From contig JBBKWF010000008.1 of NCBI GenBank assembly GCA_037968815.1, positions 310,001 through 374,000 on the forward strand: DNA of 64,000 nt. Direction: 5' to 3'. Each line of letters begins with the position of its first letter. The first letter of the stretch is position 1. Of this stretch, positions 16,068 through 24,540 are shown piece after piece. The notes under the pieces were generated by a model. The model worked only from the letters and a program-made list of their open reading frames with translations, was not told the DNA's origin and searched no databases. Source of the DNA: Pseudopedobacter sp037968815. GTDB taxonomy: Bacteria; Bacteroidota; Bacteroidia; Sphingobacteriales; Sphingobacteriaceae. The translations under genes and the position numbers were made by a program.

Positions 16068-16772
16068 TTACAAGTTTTTAAAAATTGTCCAGATAATTTT
16101 GTAGCCTGCCAAAATCACACCTTTTATAGTGCCAGAAACCTTGCTTACGCCAATTCGTTTTCTGTATTTAACTGGTACTTCCATGCATTTTAGATTAAGC
16201 TTAGCCGCTTTAACTTGCATCTCCACTGTCCAACCAAAGGTTTTGTCTTGCATATCAATAAGCATTAGATTCCCCCAAGTTATAGCTCTAAACGGCCCTA
16301 AATCGGTGAATTTCACTTTATAGAATATATTAATTAAGTGTGTTGCAAGCCAGTTTCCAAACTCTTGTGGTAAAGTCATGGAACCACGTTCTTTTGCACC
16401 CAATGCTCTAGAACCAATAACTAAGTCTGCTTCTGTGCTATCAATTGGTGCAATTATTTTTGAAATTTCTTCGGGATAATCCGAATAATCACCGTCTAAA
16501 AAAACAATGATATCTTGAGGCTTTGCTTTCGTTCTCAAGTATTCAATTCCTTTTAAGCAAGCATTTCCATAACCGGAAATAAGGGCTAAAACAACTGTTG
16601 CACCAGCATTTTCAGCTTCTAACTTTGTGTTATCATTTGAGTTATTGTTGCCAACTATAACTTCTGTTACAATTGACTTTGGAACATCATTAATAACTTT
16701 TGCAATTGACTTTTCTTCGTTGTAAGCAGGAATTATTACATAAACTTTCCGCTTTTCTATTTGATTGATCAT
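16068..16772 (-). CDS. Family-2 glycosyltransferase, DPM1/GtrB-like
   Basis: This 234-residue soluble or peripheral GT-A enzyme opens with VYVIIPAYNEEKSIAKVI and has the DxD-type LDGDYSDYP motif. The C-terminal LNLKCMEVPVKYRKRIGVSK region is shared with polyprenyl-phosphate mannose/glucose synthases. It lacks the C-terminal membrane pair found in GtrB. It probably moves a sugar from a nucleotide donor to a polyprenyl phosphate or similar acceptor. Its start codon overlaps the stop of the upstream polyferredoxin gene by one base, which suggests tight translational coupling between a redox protein and a glycosyltransferase. Confidence 0.87.
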   Translation of the reverse strand: MINQIEKRKVYVIIPAYNEEKSIAKVINDVPKSIVTEVIVGNNNSNDNTKLEAENAGATVVLALISGYGNACLKGIEYLRTKAKPQDIIVFLDGDYSDYPEEISKIIAPIDSTEADLVIGSRALGAKERGSMTLPQEFGNWLATHLINIFYKVKFTDLGPFRAITWGNLMLIDMQDKTFGWTVEMQVKAAKLNLKCMEVPVKYRKRIGVSKVSGTIKGVILAGYKIIWTIFKNL

Positions 16773-18304
16773 TACTTATCTTCTGGTCTGGTATAAATAT
16801 CAAACCGGCCTTCTTCTTCTAAATTTTCTAACTTTAAAACTCCTCTAGGGCAAACCGCAGCACAAACACCACAACCTACACAAGATGCTCTGATAATGTT
16901 TTCTCCTTTTTGTGCATAAGCTCTAACATCAATTCCCATTTCGCAATAGGTAGAGCAATTACCACAGGATATGCACTGTCCGCCGTTTGTAGTAATTCTA
17001 AATCGTGATTTAAATCTTTGTACTATACCCAAATAAGCGGCTAAAGGGCAGCCAAACCTGCACCAAACTCTGTTTCCCATAATAGGATAAAAACCTGTTC
17101 CTATTGCTCCGGCAAAAACAAAACCAATAGCAAATGCATAAGTTTCCCTAATGGCATAGGTACTTACTCCTAAAATAGTATCAGCCCCTGTGATGTAGTT
17201 ATATAAAACTGCGATTGTCATAACCACTGCAAAAACTAATACACTATGAACAATAACTCTCTCGTATTTCCATGCTTTTAATGACTTATCTGAAAGCTGT
17301 CTGAATGGATCTCCGAATGTTTCTGCTAAGCCTCCACAGCCACAAACCCAGCTACAATACCATCTTTTTCCGAAAAAGTAAACCATTACGGGAACTCCTA
17401 CTACAAATAAAAATATCCCCCAACCTAACATCCAATATCCTAACATACCAGCTGATAATAAGCTATCTAAACGATAGTCAAAGAAAAAGCTATAATCCAA
17501 TGGCCACATATTTTTTAAATCCATAGAAGGCAACTGGAGTGTTGTTAAAATATTTGGGATCATAAAAGCAAAAGCCAATTGGAAAAATATAACCGATGTA
17601 TTTCGCAGTATTTCGTAATTATTATGGCGATACTTTACATAAACTCTTATTCCCATGGTTAACATTATTAGGGAATACAGAAAGCCGTATAAGAACCAGT
17701 GACTAGCTTCTCCGCCAGTTAACGAAATGCTGAGTGGGTCAACCAACAAAATCCAGTTACTTAAATAAGTTGGAGCTTTGTATAAAAAGAGGTAAAAAGC
17801 GACAAGAAAAACACTAAAAAGGATTGCAATTATCCCTCTGTTAGTAATCCCACTTTTAAAAATATTGTTGTTTTTTATACCGGCTACAGGCTGAATAAAT
17901 AGATCAGCAATCATATAGATAGCGCCGCCTAAAGCACTAATTATAAAACATATATAAAAAAGAAGCATTTGGTTATCTTTAACAAAACCGATACTGCTAT
18001 TTTTTATAATAGGTAAAGAGTAGTCGGTGTAAATTACCTTATCCCACTCTTCATTGTCTTTAAATTTTTGGTTGGTTTTATCAAATCCTTTATTGTAATC
18101 AGCAATAAAATTAATATTACTGCTGTACTCTTTACCTACCATTTCTTTAAGATTTGGCATTAATAAAGCTTGGTGTGTACTATCAGTTACTGATGCTTTA
18201 AAAGTAGCTTCGGTAAGTTGGTATTTACCTGCACCTAATGTTAATAGAAAAATACTGAAGCAGATTAGGAAGATTGCTAGTCCGATTTTTTGAATGATTT
18301 TCAT
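16772..18304 (-). CDS. Membrane-bound 4Fe-4S polyferredoxin (NapH/NosR C-terminal type)
   Basis: The 510-residue protein has an N-terminal membrane segment, a periplasmic stretch of about 100 residues and then roughly seven further membrane segments. Cys-rich loops follow: CSWVCGCGG near residue 317 and CRFGCP near 415, the signature of NapH/NosR/CcoG-type proteins. Two 4Fe-4S ferredoxin motifs close the protein, CISCGNCSTYC (444) and CVGCGVCAAVCP (475). It should pass electrons between the quinone pool or cytoplasm and an acceptor outside or within the membrane. No nap, nos or cco genes are nearby. The immediate neighbours are an FAD oxidoreductase (upstream, 18 bases) and glycosyltransferases (downstream), so its partner is unknown. 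Confidence 0.87.
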   Translation of the reverse strand: MKIIQKIGLAIFLICFSIFLLTLGAGKYQLTEATFKASVTDSTHQALLMPNLKEMVGKEYSSNINFIADYNKGFDKTNQKFKDNEEWDKVIYTDYSLPIIKNSSIGFVKDNQMLLFYICFIISALGGAIYMIADLFIQPVAGIKNNNIFKSGITNRGIIAILFSVFLVAFYLFLYKAPTYLSNWILLVDPLSISLTGGEASHWFLYGFLYSLIMLTMGIRVYVKYRHNNYEILRNTSVIFFQLAFAFMIPNILTTLQLPSMDLKNMWPLDYSFFFDYRLDSLLSAGMLGYWMLGWGIFLFVVGVPVMVYFFGKRWYCSWVCGCGGLAETFGDPFRQLSDKSLKAWKYERVIVHSVLVFAVVMTIAVLYNYITGADTILGVSTYAIRETYAFAIGFVFAGAIGTGFYPIMGNRVWCRFGCPLAAYLGIVQRFKSRFRITTNGGQCISCGNCSTYCEMGIDVRAYAQKGENIIRASCVGCGVCAAVCPRGVLKLENLEEEGRFDIYTRPEDK

Positions 18305-18322
18305 GTTTTCTTTTATATCGGT

Positions 18323-19645
18323 TTAAAAAATTAAGAACTTTTTCTTTTTAGGAAGCTCAACTTTATAGGAAGGGTAAGTTTCATTAAAATGTTCTAATAT
18401 TTTTTTGTGATGATTGGCACTAAACTCGGCATCAAAAAAACCTTGGTTTAGATGAGTTATACAATTACTGATGTTATTTTCGTTTCTAATCCACGTATCA
18501 GCTACTGTTTGTTTAAACCTCATTCCAAAAAAATTAAAGCCTCTTAGGCTGCCATCGGATTTGGCAAAGTTTGCCCGAAAACAAATTTTTCCGTTTGGAT
18601 GCTCCCAATAAAAGGTGTTTTCATCTTCAGAAGGCTTATTAAACATTAAACCATAAGTTTGATATTCGATGTCTAAGAATTTGGCCGAGTTAAACCAAAT
18701 CCCTCTATTGTAGTTTGTTTTAGTGCCACAGATGGTTTTAGCAAGTGCTTCTCCCTGCATTTTGCCAGTGTACCAAAGTTGCTCTATCGGTGGGTGTTTT
18801 TCTTTTGGATTTCTAAATTGTGCACAATCACCTAAGGAATAAACATCAGGAATGTTTGTTTCCAAAAACTCGTTTACTAATACTCCTCTGTCTGTTTCTA
18901 AAACAGAATCTTTTAAAAACTTAATATTAGGAGTAACTCCGGTAGTTAGACCAACAAACTGGCAGTCTATCACCTTTCCATCTTTTGTCTTAATGGCTTT
19001 CACTCTGTTATCATCGTCACTTATGATCTCTTCTAATTCAGTATTTATTAATAATTTAATATGATGTTCGTTGATATGTCTATTTACTAATTGTGCTTCT
19101 TCAAGGGGTAGTATACTATTCCAATAATACTTTTCTCTAATTAAAAAGTTGACTTCAATACCTCGGCTATGTAGCATTTCTGCCATTTCAATACCAATTA
19201 ATCCACCACCAATAATTACAGCTTGTTTAATGTTTGCAGTATTTTCTTCCATCAGCTCTACATCTTGTTTGCTGTACAAACCTTGAACACCCTTTAAATC
19301 CTCTCCGGGCCAACCAAATGTTTTAGGGACAGATCCAGTGCAAATAACCAACTTATCATAGGTGATTTGTTCGTTTTCTGCTGTGTGGAGCGTTTTATTC
19401 TCGAATTCTATATCTGTGATGTAAGCATTTTTTAAACTTATTCGGTTTTTCTCCCAAAACCAGTCCTCATAAGGCTTGGTATGCTCGTACTTCATGTGTC
19501 CCATGTATATATACATGAGCGCAGTACGAGAAAAAAAATGATCAGATTCGGCAGAAATAACCAAAATTTCATGATCGCTTTGCTTTCTAATATTTCTGGC
19601 AGTGGTTATGCCAGCTATTCCGTTACCAATAATTACAACTTTCAT
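18323..19645 (-). CDS. FAD/NAD(P)-dependent oxidoreductase
   Basis: The 440-residue flavoprotein belongs to the pyridine-nucleotide disulphide reductase-like fold family. The FAD-binding opening is VVIIGNGIAGITTARNI and the NAD(P)-binding motif is VIIGGGLIGIEMAEML near residue 145. The late FAD motif VYSLGDCAQF lies near residue 265. It has no CxxxxC redox pair, so it is closer to ferredoxin reductase or NADH:acceptor reductase types than to disulphide reductases. Just downstream is the polyferredoxin, so the simplest reading is that this protein feeds NAD(P)H electrons to it or takes electrons from it. The C-terminal 150 residues are unassigned. Confidence 0.85.
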   Translation of the reverse strand: MKVVIIGNGIAGITTARNIRKQSDHEILVISAESDHFFSRTALMYIYMGHMKYEHTKPYEDWFWEKNRISLKNAYITDIEFENKTLHTAENEQITYDKLVICTGSVPKTFGWPGEDLKGVQGLYSKQDVELMEENTANIKQAVIIGGGLIGIEMAEMLHSRGIEVNFLIREKYYWNSILPLEEAQLVNRHINEHHIKLLINTELEEIISDDDNRVKAIKTKDGKVIDCQFVGLTTGVTPNIKFLKDSVLETDRGVLVNEFLETNIPDVYSLGDCAQFRNPKEKHPPIEQLWYTGKMQGEALAKTICGTKTNYNRGIWFNSAKFLDIEYQTYGLMFNKPSEDENTFYWEHPNGKICFRANFAKSDGSLRGFNFFGMRFKQTVADTWIRNENNISNCITHLNQGFFDAEFSANHHKKILEHFNETYPSYKVELPKKKKFLIF

Positions 19646-19669
19646 AAGAATTTAAACGTTTATTAGAGA

Positions 19670-20464
19670 TTACTTACCATTTAAGCTCCAATTGTAATCA
19701 AGATAAGTGATTTTAGTTTGATCACTGATTTTTGTTGATGAATATTTATTGATGAATTTCACAATGCTACCTTCGGCTTTTACGAAATCTGCTTTATACC
19801 AGTCAAACAGTTTTGAAATAGCCGCACTTTTTGCCGATATTTTATTGAAGCTTGGATTTGCTAAAGCTGATTTAGTGTTTTTAGTGAGCATTTCTTGAAC
19901 ATTAGCACCTGTGAAAGCTTGGTTTGATAAAGTTGGACAAGATACTGCCGCACAATTTACAGCAAAGTGAACACGAGCATCAAATAGTTCAGCCCCTAAT
20001 AATATCTTTTTTTCAATATCATTTAAAGTAAGCGTTTTACCTTCAAACTTATAGGGTAGGGGTTGGTCCCAAACTTTCCCTCCATCAATCTTTGTGATTG
20101 ACGATACTGGGTAATGCTCTATTATCTGATCTATTGTAAGCGCATTATATGCGTTTATCCAGAATGCAGTTTTTTCGTTTTTAGAAAGTTTAGAGGTGTT
20201 TACTTTTGTTAAACTAACAATGTAGCTTTTCAATGTAGCTTTGTTTTTAGCAAAAGCGCTGTAGTTAACATCTCCTTTTGAAGTAACACTTGCTTGCAAC
20301 AGTTTGTCAAATACCGAATGATCTACAACAGTAGCTACCTCTGTATTATTAGTTTTTTCTGTTGGTGTACTTTCTTGTGTTATATCGCTTTTAGGTGCAC
20401 CATTTGTACAAGCAACTGTAGCAACCGATAGGATTAAGCCTATGAATATTTTAGTTTTTATCAT
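19670..20464 (-). CDS. DUF547 domain-containing lipoprotein
   Basis: The 264-residue protein has a lipobox (ATVAC, Cys19), a Thr/Glu-rich linker and a DUF547 domain from about residue 50. Family marks are FWINAYNALTI, the HFAVNCAAVSCP pair of Cys and the closing LDYNWSLN. DUF547 has been suggested to resemble a papain/transglutaminase-like fold, and the conserved Cys and His are present, but no activity is established. It lies 24 bases upstream of the FAD oxidoreductase gene on the same strand. A 272-base gap separates it from the DUF6789-like gene, so it may have its own promoter. Confidence 0.86.
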   Translation of the reverse strand: MIKTKIFIGLILSVATVACTNGAPKSDITQESTPTEKTNNTEVATVVDHSVFDKLLQASVTSKGDVNYSAFAKNKATLKSYIVSLTKVNTSKLSKNEKTAFWINAYNALTIDQIIEHYPVSSITKIDGGKVWDQPLPYKFEGKTLTLNDIEKKILLGAELFDARVHFAVNCAAVSCPTLSNQAFTGANVQEMLTKNTKSALANPSFNKISAKSAAISKLFDWYKADFVKAEGSIVKFINKYSSTKISDQTKITYLDYNWSLNGK

Positions 20465-20606
20465 GATATCTTAACTTTTGTCTTTTAATTCTTTTACGAA
20501 GAAAATTAATTTCTGGTTTTTATTCTTACATAAAAATTTAGTGCTGTTTTAATTTAAAGTAATCAATAAAAATAAAAAACTCTTCAGTTTGGACTTACCC
20601 TAGTTG

Positions 20607-20639
20607 CTTGTTTACCAGTAAAATGCACCAATAAACAAG
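20607..20639. repeat. Inverted repeat in the gap before the DUF547 gene
   Basis: CTTGTTTA and TAAACAAG are perfect eight-base arms around a 17-base loop. GGACT (about 20591) and AGTCC (20689-20693) could form an outer helix. No T run follows, so it is not an ordinary terminator. Function unknown. Confidence 0.4.
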
Positions 20640-20736
20640 TTCTAAAATCACTTCCCCGTTGCACCAAGTTAGTTTAATTTTTGGTAGTAGTCCTTGGGCA
20701 ATCGTTCCTTTTACTATCCGTTAATTAATTTACTAA

Positions 20737-21186
20737 TTAATTAGTTTTACAAGAGCTATCAGTACAATAAGCATTGCCAACCGTCTTTGCAACTGCCATT
20801 CCAAAAATAATATGTCCCATTAAACTGCCCATCGCCATTAGCATCATTGGACCCTCCATTTTGGGCATTGGCATTATTTTTCCCATTATCGCCATCATTA
20901 TTTGAGCAAATAGAAAAGCAATGATTCCAAAAACTGCTCCTTTTAACCATACATTGCTTATTTTCCACTTGAAAATGCAAAGGTAGGTGTAGATTAAGGC
21001 GAATACAATTCCTGTCATAAAGTGCATCAACCAGCCTACAAAAATCGGCATTCCTAACATTCCTGCTAACATTGTAGGTGGAGACATTTTAGGCATTCCC
21101 ATCATTGGAGCCACCATCATTACTAAGGTCATTACGGCAGTGCCTATAATACCTGCTAAAATTGATTTTTGAATTTTCGTGTTCAT
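20737..21186 (-). CDS. Met-rich small membrane protein, DUF6789-like
   Basis: The 149-residue protein has four hydrophobic segments and an unusual number of Met and Pro residues (MMVAPMMGMPKM, MMAIMGKIMPMPKMEGPMM). The fold and pattern resemble the DUF6789 membrane family, though I am not certain of the number. Met-rich loops of this kind can bind Cu(I) or Ag(I), and the C-terminus has two Cys (YCTDSSCKTN). It starts six bases after the thioredoxin-fold gene and is probably co-expressed. Metal handling is an inference from composition. It could equally be a structural subunit of the redox module. Confidence 0.7.
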   Translation of the reverse strand: MNTKIQKSILAGIIGTAVMTLVMMVAPMMGMPKMSPPTMLAGMLGMPIFVGWLMHFMTGIVFALIYTYLCIFKWKISNVWLKGAVFGIIAFLFAQIMMAIMGKIMPMPKMEGPMMLMAMGSLMGHIIFGMAVAKTVGNAYCTDSSCKTN

Positions 21187-21192
21187 AATATT

Positions 21193-21612
21193 TTAGTTTT
21201 TAATTTTTGATAATGCAGTTTTATAAGTTGTCATAATCTCTTCATTAGATTTAGACATACTCACACGTGATAATAGTTCCTTAGTATTTGCATCTAAGAA
21301 ATAAATCATCCCAGTTGCTTTGTTATTATTTGCAAATGCAATAATACCAGCCTTTTCAAGTATAGGGTAAGAAGCTTTTTTTGTGTTTTTATTTGAACGG
21401 TCGTTCACTACCACTTGTACATTTTTATCCTGCATCATCATAGGCATAAGATCTTTTTCAATCCTAGGAACGTTAGCTCTGCATACATGACACCATGAAG
21501 CTGTATTAAGTAGGGTAGTTATTTTGGGACTTGTGCTTTGGGCATTTGCGGTGAAAATGCTAAGTACAGTTATAAGAACTGCAAACCCAAGTTTTCTGAA
21601 TGTTTGTGCCAT
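21193..21612 (-). CDS. Exported thioredoxin-fold protein (CHVC)
   Basis: The 139-residue protein has a signal peptide (residues 1-24, ANAQ). A thioredoxin-like segment (LLNTASWCHVCRANVP) carries a CxxC pair at Cys41 and Cys44 after the usual Trp. Otherwise the fold is short and diverged, with a Met-rich MPMMM stretch near the active site. It should act in the periplasm as a thiol-disulphide or metal-binding protein. It lies between the ECF sigma gene (93 bases upstream) and the Met-rich membrane protein (six bases downstream), which suggests a role in the same process. Confidence 0.8.
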   Translation of the reverse strand: MAQTFRKLGFAVLITVLSIFTANAQSTSPKITTLLNTASWCHVCRANVPRIEKDLMPMMMQDKNVQVVVNDRSNKNTKKASYPILEKAGIIAFANNNKATGMIYFLDANTKELLSRVSMSKSNEEIMTTYKTALSKIKN

Positions 21613-21704
21613 TTAAGTATAAGTTATAGATGCTATTATTAACAAACTATACCTTTATACCATTTGGTTTAAAAAATCACCCAAGAGGGATAAATATTTT
21701 TAAT

Positions 21705-22247
21705 TTATTTTTTTTCTTCTCGTTCTTTAACTCTTCTAATCTGTTCTACGCATTTATGCTTTTGGTTTTGGGCATTATGTTTTGTAGAATATCCATAGTC
21801 TTTTTGCACCTGTTCAATAGATTTTTCTTTAAAAAACAAATCGTTTATTACCCCTCTACAGTGATTAGTAATCTTGTCGAGATAGTTCTGAAGCTTGTCT
21901 TTATAGGATTTTTCTTGCTCTATGGCAAGATCTATTTCTTCGTAAAACTGGTTATTGTGGATGTCTGTAAGTTCAGTTTCTCTATATGCAGTTCGCAACT
22001 TTTTAAGCCAAAGGTTTTTGCTAATTGCCATTAAATAAGTTTTAATTGATGCAGTTAGTTCAAAATTGTCTTTTCGAAGCTTTTCAACTAAAACCAGCAT
22101 GGTGTCTTGAAAAATATCTTCTGCATCGTCTGTACTTCCGTTATTATTAACTACAAAACGATTGACCATCCCGAAATACTCTTTATAGAGTTGTCCGAAA
22201 GCATTACTGTTTTCTCCTTTTAAATCCGTTAATATGTTTGTTACCAT
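21705..22247 (-). CDS. ECF-type RNA polymerase sigma factor
   Basis: The 180-residue sigma-70 family protein has region 2 near residues 15-60 (NAFGQLYKEYFGMVNRFV, DAEDIFQDTMLVLVEKL). Its region 4 (about 120-170, ending ISNDL-like DLFFKEKSIEQVQKDYGYS) is diverged. No membrane anti-sigma gene is beside it; the next genes are a thioredoxin-fold protein and the redox/glycosyltransferase run. It starts 28 bases after murA on the same strand. It may control the downstream genes, but no shared promoter motif could be shown. Confidence 0.85.
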   Translation of the reverse strand: MVTNILTDLKGENSNAFGQLYKEYFGMVNRFVVNNNGSTDDAEDIFQDTMLVLVEKLRKDNFELTASIKTYLMAISKNLWLKKLRTAYRETELTDIHNNQFYEEIDLAIEQEKSYKDKLQNYLDKITNHCRGVINDLFFKEKSIEQVQKDYGYSTKHNAQNQKHKCVEQIRRVKEREEKK

Positions 22248-22275
22248 TAGTTAATACGGAAAGGTTAAACAAAAA

Positions 22276-23580
22276 TTAAATCCTTCTAATATCTGCACCT
22301 AAGGCTTTTAGTCTAGTATCAATATCTTGATAACCTCTCTCAATCTGCTCAATATTATGTATAATACTTCGTCCGGATGCGGATAATGCTGCAATTAAAA
22401 GTGAAACTCCAGCTCTAATATCAGGAGAAGTCATTTCAATTCCTTTTAACTGGTATTTTTTATCTAAACCGATAACAGTAGCCCTGTGAGGATCGCAAAG
22501 GATAATTTGTGCGCCCATATCAATTAGTTTATCCACAAAGAATAAACGGCTTTCAAACATTTTTTGATGAATAAGTACTGAGCCTTTGGCTTGTGTTGCC
22601 ACTACCAAAAGAATAGAAAGCAAATCTGGTGTAAAGCCAGGCCATGGAGCATCTGCAACGGTTAAAATAGAACCATCAATAAAAGTCTCTATCTCGTAGC
22701 TTTTTTGAGAAGGAATGTAAATATCGTCGCCACGTAATTCGAATTGAACTCCAATTCGTCTAAAAACATCAGGGATAATACCTAGTTCTTGGTAGCAAAC
22801 ATCTTTAATAGTGATTTCAGATTCTGTCATTGCGGCTAAACCGATGAAAGAACCAATCTCAATCATATCTGGTAGTAAACGGTGCTCTGTTCCACCTAAC
22901 TCTTTAACACCTTCAATAGTTAGCAAATTAGAACCAATGCCAGATATTTTTGCACCCATGCGGTTAAGCATTTTGCAAAGCTGTTGTAAGTAAGGCTCGC
23001 AAGCTGCGTTGTAAATAGTAGTAACGCCTTGCGCCAAAACAGCTGCCATTACAATATTTGCTGTACCCGTTACTGATGCTTCATCTAATAAAATGAAAGT
23101 ACCTTTTAACTGACTTGCATCAATATTAAAGAAACCAGTTTCTGCATTATATATAAACTTCGCACCTAATTTCTCGAACCCTAAGAAATGCGTATCTAAA
23201 CGACGACGACCAATTTTATCACCACCTGGTTTTGGGATTGCTGCTTTTCCAAATCTTGCTAACAATGGACCTACAATCATGATAGAACCACGTAAACTGC
23301 CACCTTTTGATTTAAAAGTTTGTGACTGGAAAAAATCGAGATTTATATCTTTTGCTTGAAACTCGTAGGTGTCTTTTGAAATTCTTTTTACATCAACGCC
23401 TAAATCAGCAAGCAACTCAATCAGTTTTACAACATCCTTAATATCAGGCAAATTGCTGACGGTTATTTTTTCTGGCGTTAGTAAAACTGCTGCAAGAATT
23501 TGTAAAGCTTCATTTTTTGCTCCTTGAGGTATAATTTCGCCTTTTAAAGGTTTGCCTCCACGAATCTCAAATGCGTTCAT
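22276..23580 (-). CDS. murA: UDP-N-acetylglucosamine 1-carboxyvinyltransferase
   Basis: MurA transfers enolpyruvate from PEP to UDP-GlcNAc, the first committed step of peptidoglycan synthesis. The 434-residue enzyme has the EPSP-synthase-like double domain, with AKNEALQILAA at the N-terminus and RAGVSLLIAALSASG near the C-terminus. The active-site loop reads PGGDKIGRRRLDTH. The residue aligned with the fosfomycin-reactive Cys115 of E. coli is Asp121 here (codon 23218-23220). It is the second gene after DUF4290, 47 bases apart, and the ECF sigma gene follows. Confidence 0.95.
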   Translation of the reverse strand: MNAFEIRGGKPLKGEIIPQGAKNEALQILAAVLLTPEKITVSNLPDIKDVVKLIELLADLGVDVKRISKDTYEFQAKDINLDFFQSQTFKSKGGSLRGSIMIVGPLLARFGKAAIPKPGGDKIGRRRLDTHFLGFEKLGAKFIYNAETGFFNIDASQLKGTFILLDEASVTGTANIVMAAVLAQGVTTIYNAACEPYLQQLCKMLNRMGAKISGIGSNLLTIEGVKELGGTEHRLLPDMIEIGSFIGLAAMTESEITIKDVCYQELGIIPDVFRRIGVQFELRGDDIYIPSQKSYEIETFIDGSILTVADAPWPGFTPDLLSILLVVATQAKGSVLIHQKMFESRLFFVDKLIDMGAQIILCDPHRATVIGLDKKYQLKGIEMTSPDIRAGVSLLIAALSASGRSIIHNIEQIERGYQDIDTRLKALGADIRRI

Positions 23581-23627
23581 AAAATGTATATGTATTTTAG
23601 GTGTTAGATGTTAAATATAGTAAAATT

Positions 23628-24344
23628 TTAGTTCGACCTTCTACCGCCGCCACTGTTATTATTGTTGCTGTAGTTTCTTTGACGACCTTTATTATTGTTG
23701 TTGTTATTTTGTTGTCTGCCACCGCTACTGCGTCCGCTAGTTTTTTGTGTGCGTCCGGTATTGTTGTTATTTGGTGGTTTTATGTCAACTTTATTAAGTA
23801 CAACATTGCTTACATCAAGTTCTCCGTCTGATAAAGTGGTTAAGTCGTTTAATATCTGTTCATCAGCAACATGATCTTTGTTCCAAACAACGTAAGCCAT
23901 TTTCATAAAGTTAGCAATAGAGTTTATCATGTGCTCTCTTTTATCGGGCTCAGTAATCTCTTTAGCTCTTTTAATCATCATTTCCACAGTGTGGCCATAA
24001 TGCTTGTACTTGATGCGTTTTTGCGGATAACCTAAAGCTTCTGGTTTAAAGATAGGCTCTTCCGTAATTTGAGATGGATAAGGTGAGTCAACGTCTATTT
24101 TAAACTTTGAAATGATTTGTAAATGATCCCATAATTTATGTTTGAAATCAGGCACATCTCTTAAGTGAGGGTTCAAAAAACCCATCATATCAATAACCAC
24201 TTGGGCGTATCTGTTACGTTCTTCCTTAGTAGGTAGGGCTACAATATACTCTACCATGTTTTGTACATTTCGGCCGTACTCAGCTAAAATGAGTTTTTCT
24301 CTTGACGTATTGTAATCAAAAGTTTGTTCTGTTGTATTAACCAT
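23628..24344 (-). CDS. DUF4290 domain-containing protein
   Basis: The 238-residue protein is typical of Bacteroidota. The conserved part runs from FDYNTSREKLILAEYGRNVQNMV to about residue 180. The C-terminal 55 residues are a low-complexity tail rich in Asn, Gly, Arg and Gln, with a run of six Asn. Such tails are often disordered and can bind nucleic acid. The family has no assigned role, although it is regularly found next to murA, as here. The start at 24344 leaves almost 200 bases of AT-rich leader upstream. Confidence 0.86.
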   Translation of the reverse strand: MVNTTEQTFDYNTSREKLILAEYGRNVQNMVEYIVALPTKEERNRYAQVVIDMMGFLNPHLRDVPDFKHKLWDHLQIISKFKIDVDSPYPSQITEEPIFKPEALGYPQKRIKYKHYGHTVEMMIKRAKEITEPDKREHMINSIANFMKMAYVVWNKDHVADEQILNDLTTLSDGELDVSNVVLNKVDIKPPNNNNTGRTQKTSGRSSGGRQQNNNNNNKGRQRNYSNNNNSGGGRRSN

Positions 24345-24540
24345 TTTTGAAATTTAGCGCTTCAAATGAAGCTTTTCCGTCCTCAAGACAAAATTTGTGC
24401 AAATCTAAATAAACCTTTGTCTTTTTAATTACCGGATTTTATATTTTATGAGGAATATTTTTATTTAAAATGCAGTGCATAAATATAATACATCTTATTA
24501 CAAAAAACAATTACGTACTGTAGTAGCTTATAAAATGATA

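Noticed and set aside
18400..19700. Considered whether the FAD oxidoreductase is a nitrite reductase large subunit.
   Set aside because: Too short (440 residues), with no sirohaem or 2Fe-2S domains; only the FAD/NAD(P) part is present.
21705..22247. Considered a FecR/anti-sigma SusCD-type polysaccharide system for the ECF sigma factor.
   Set aside because: No FecR-like anti-sigma or SusC/SusD gene adjoins it; the genes downstream are redox and thiol proteins.
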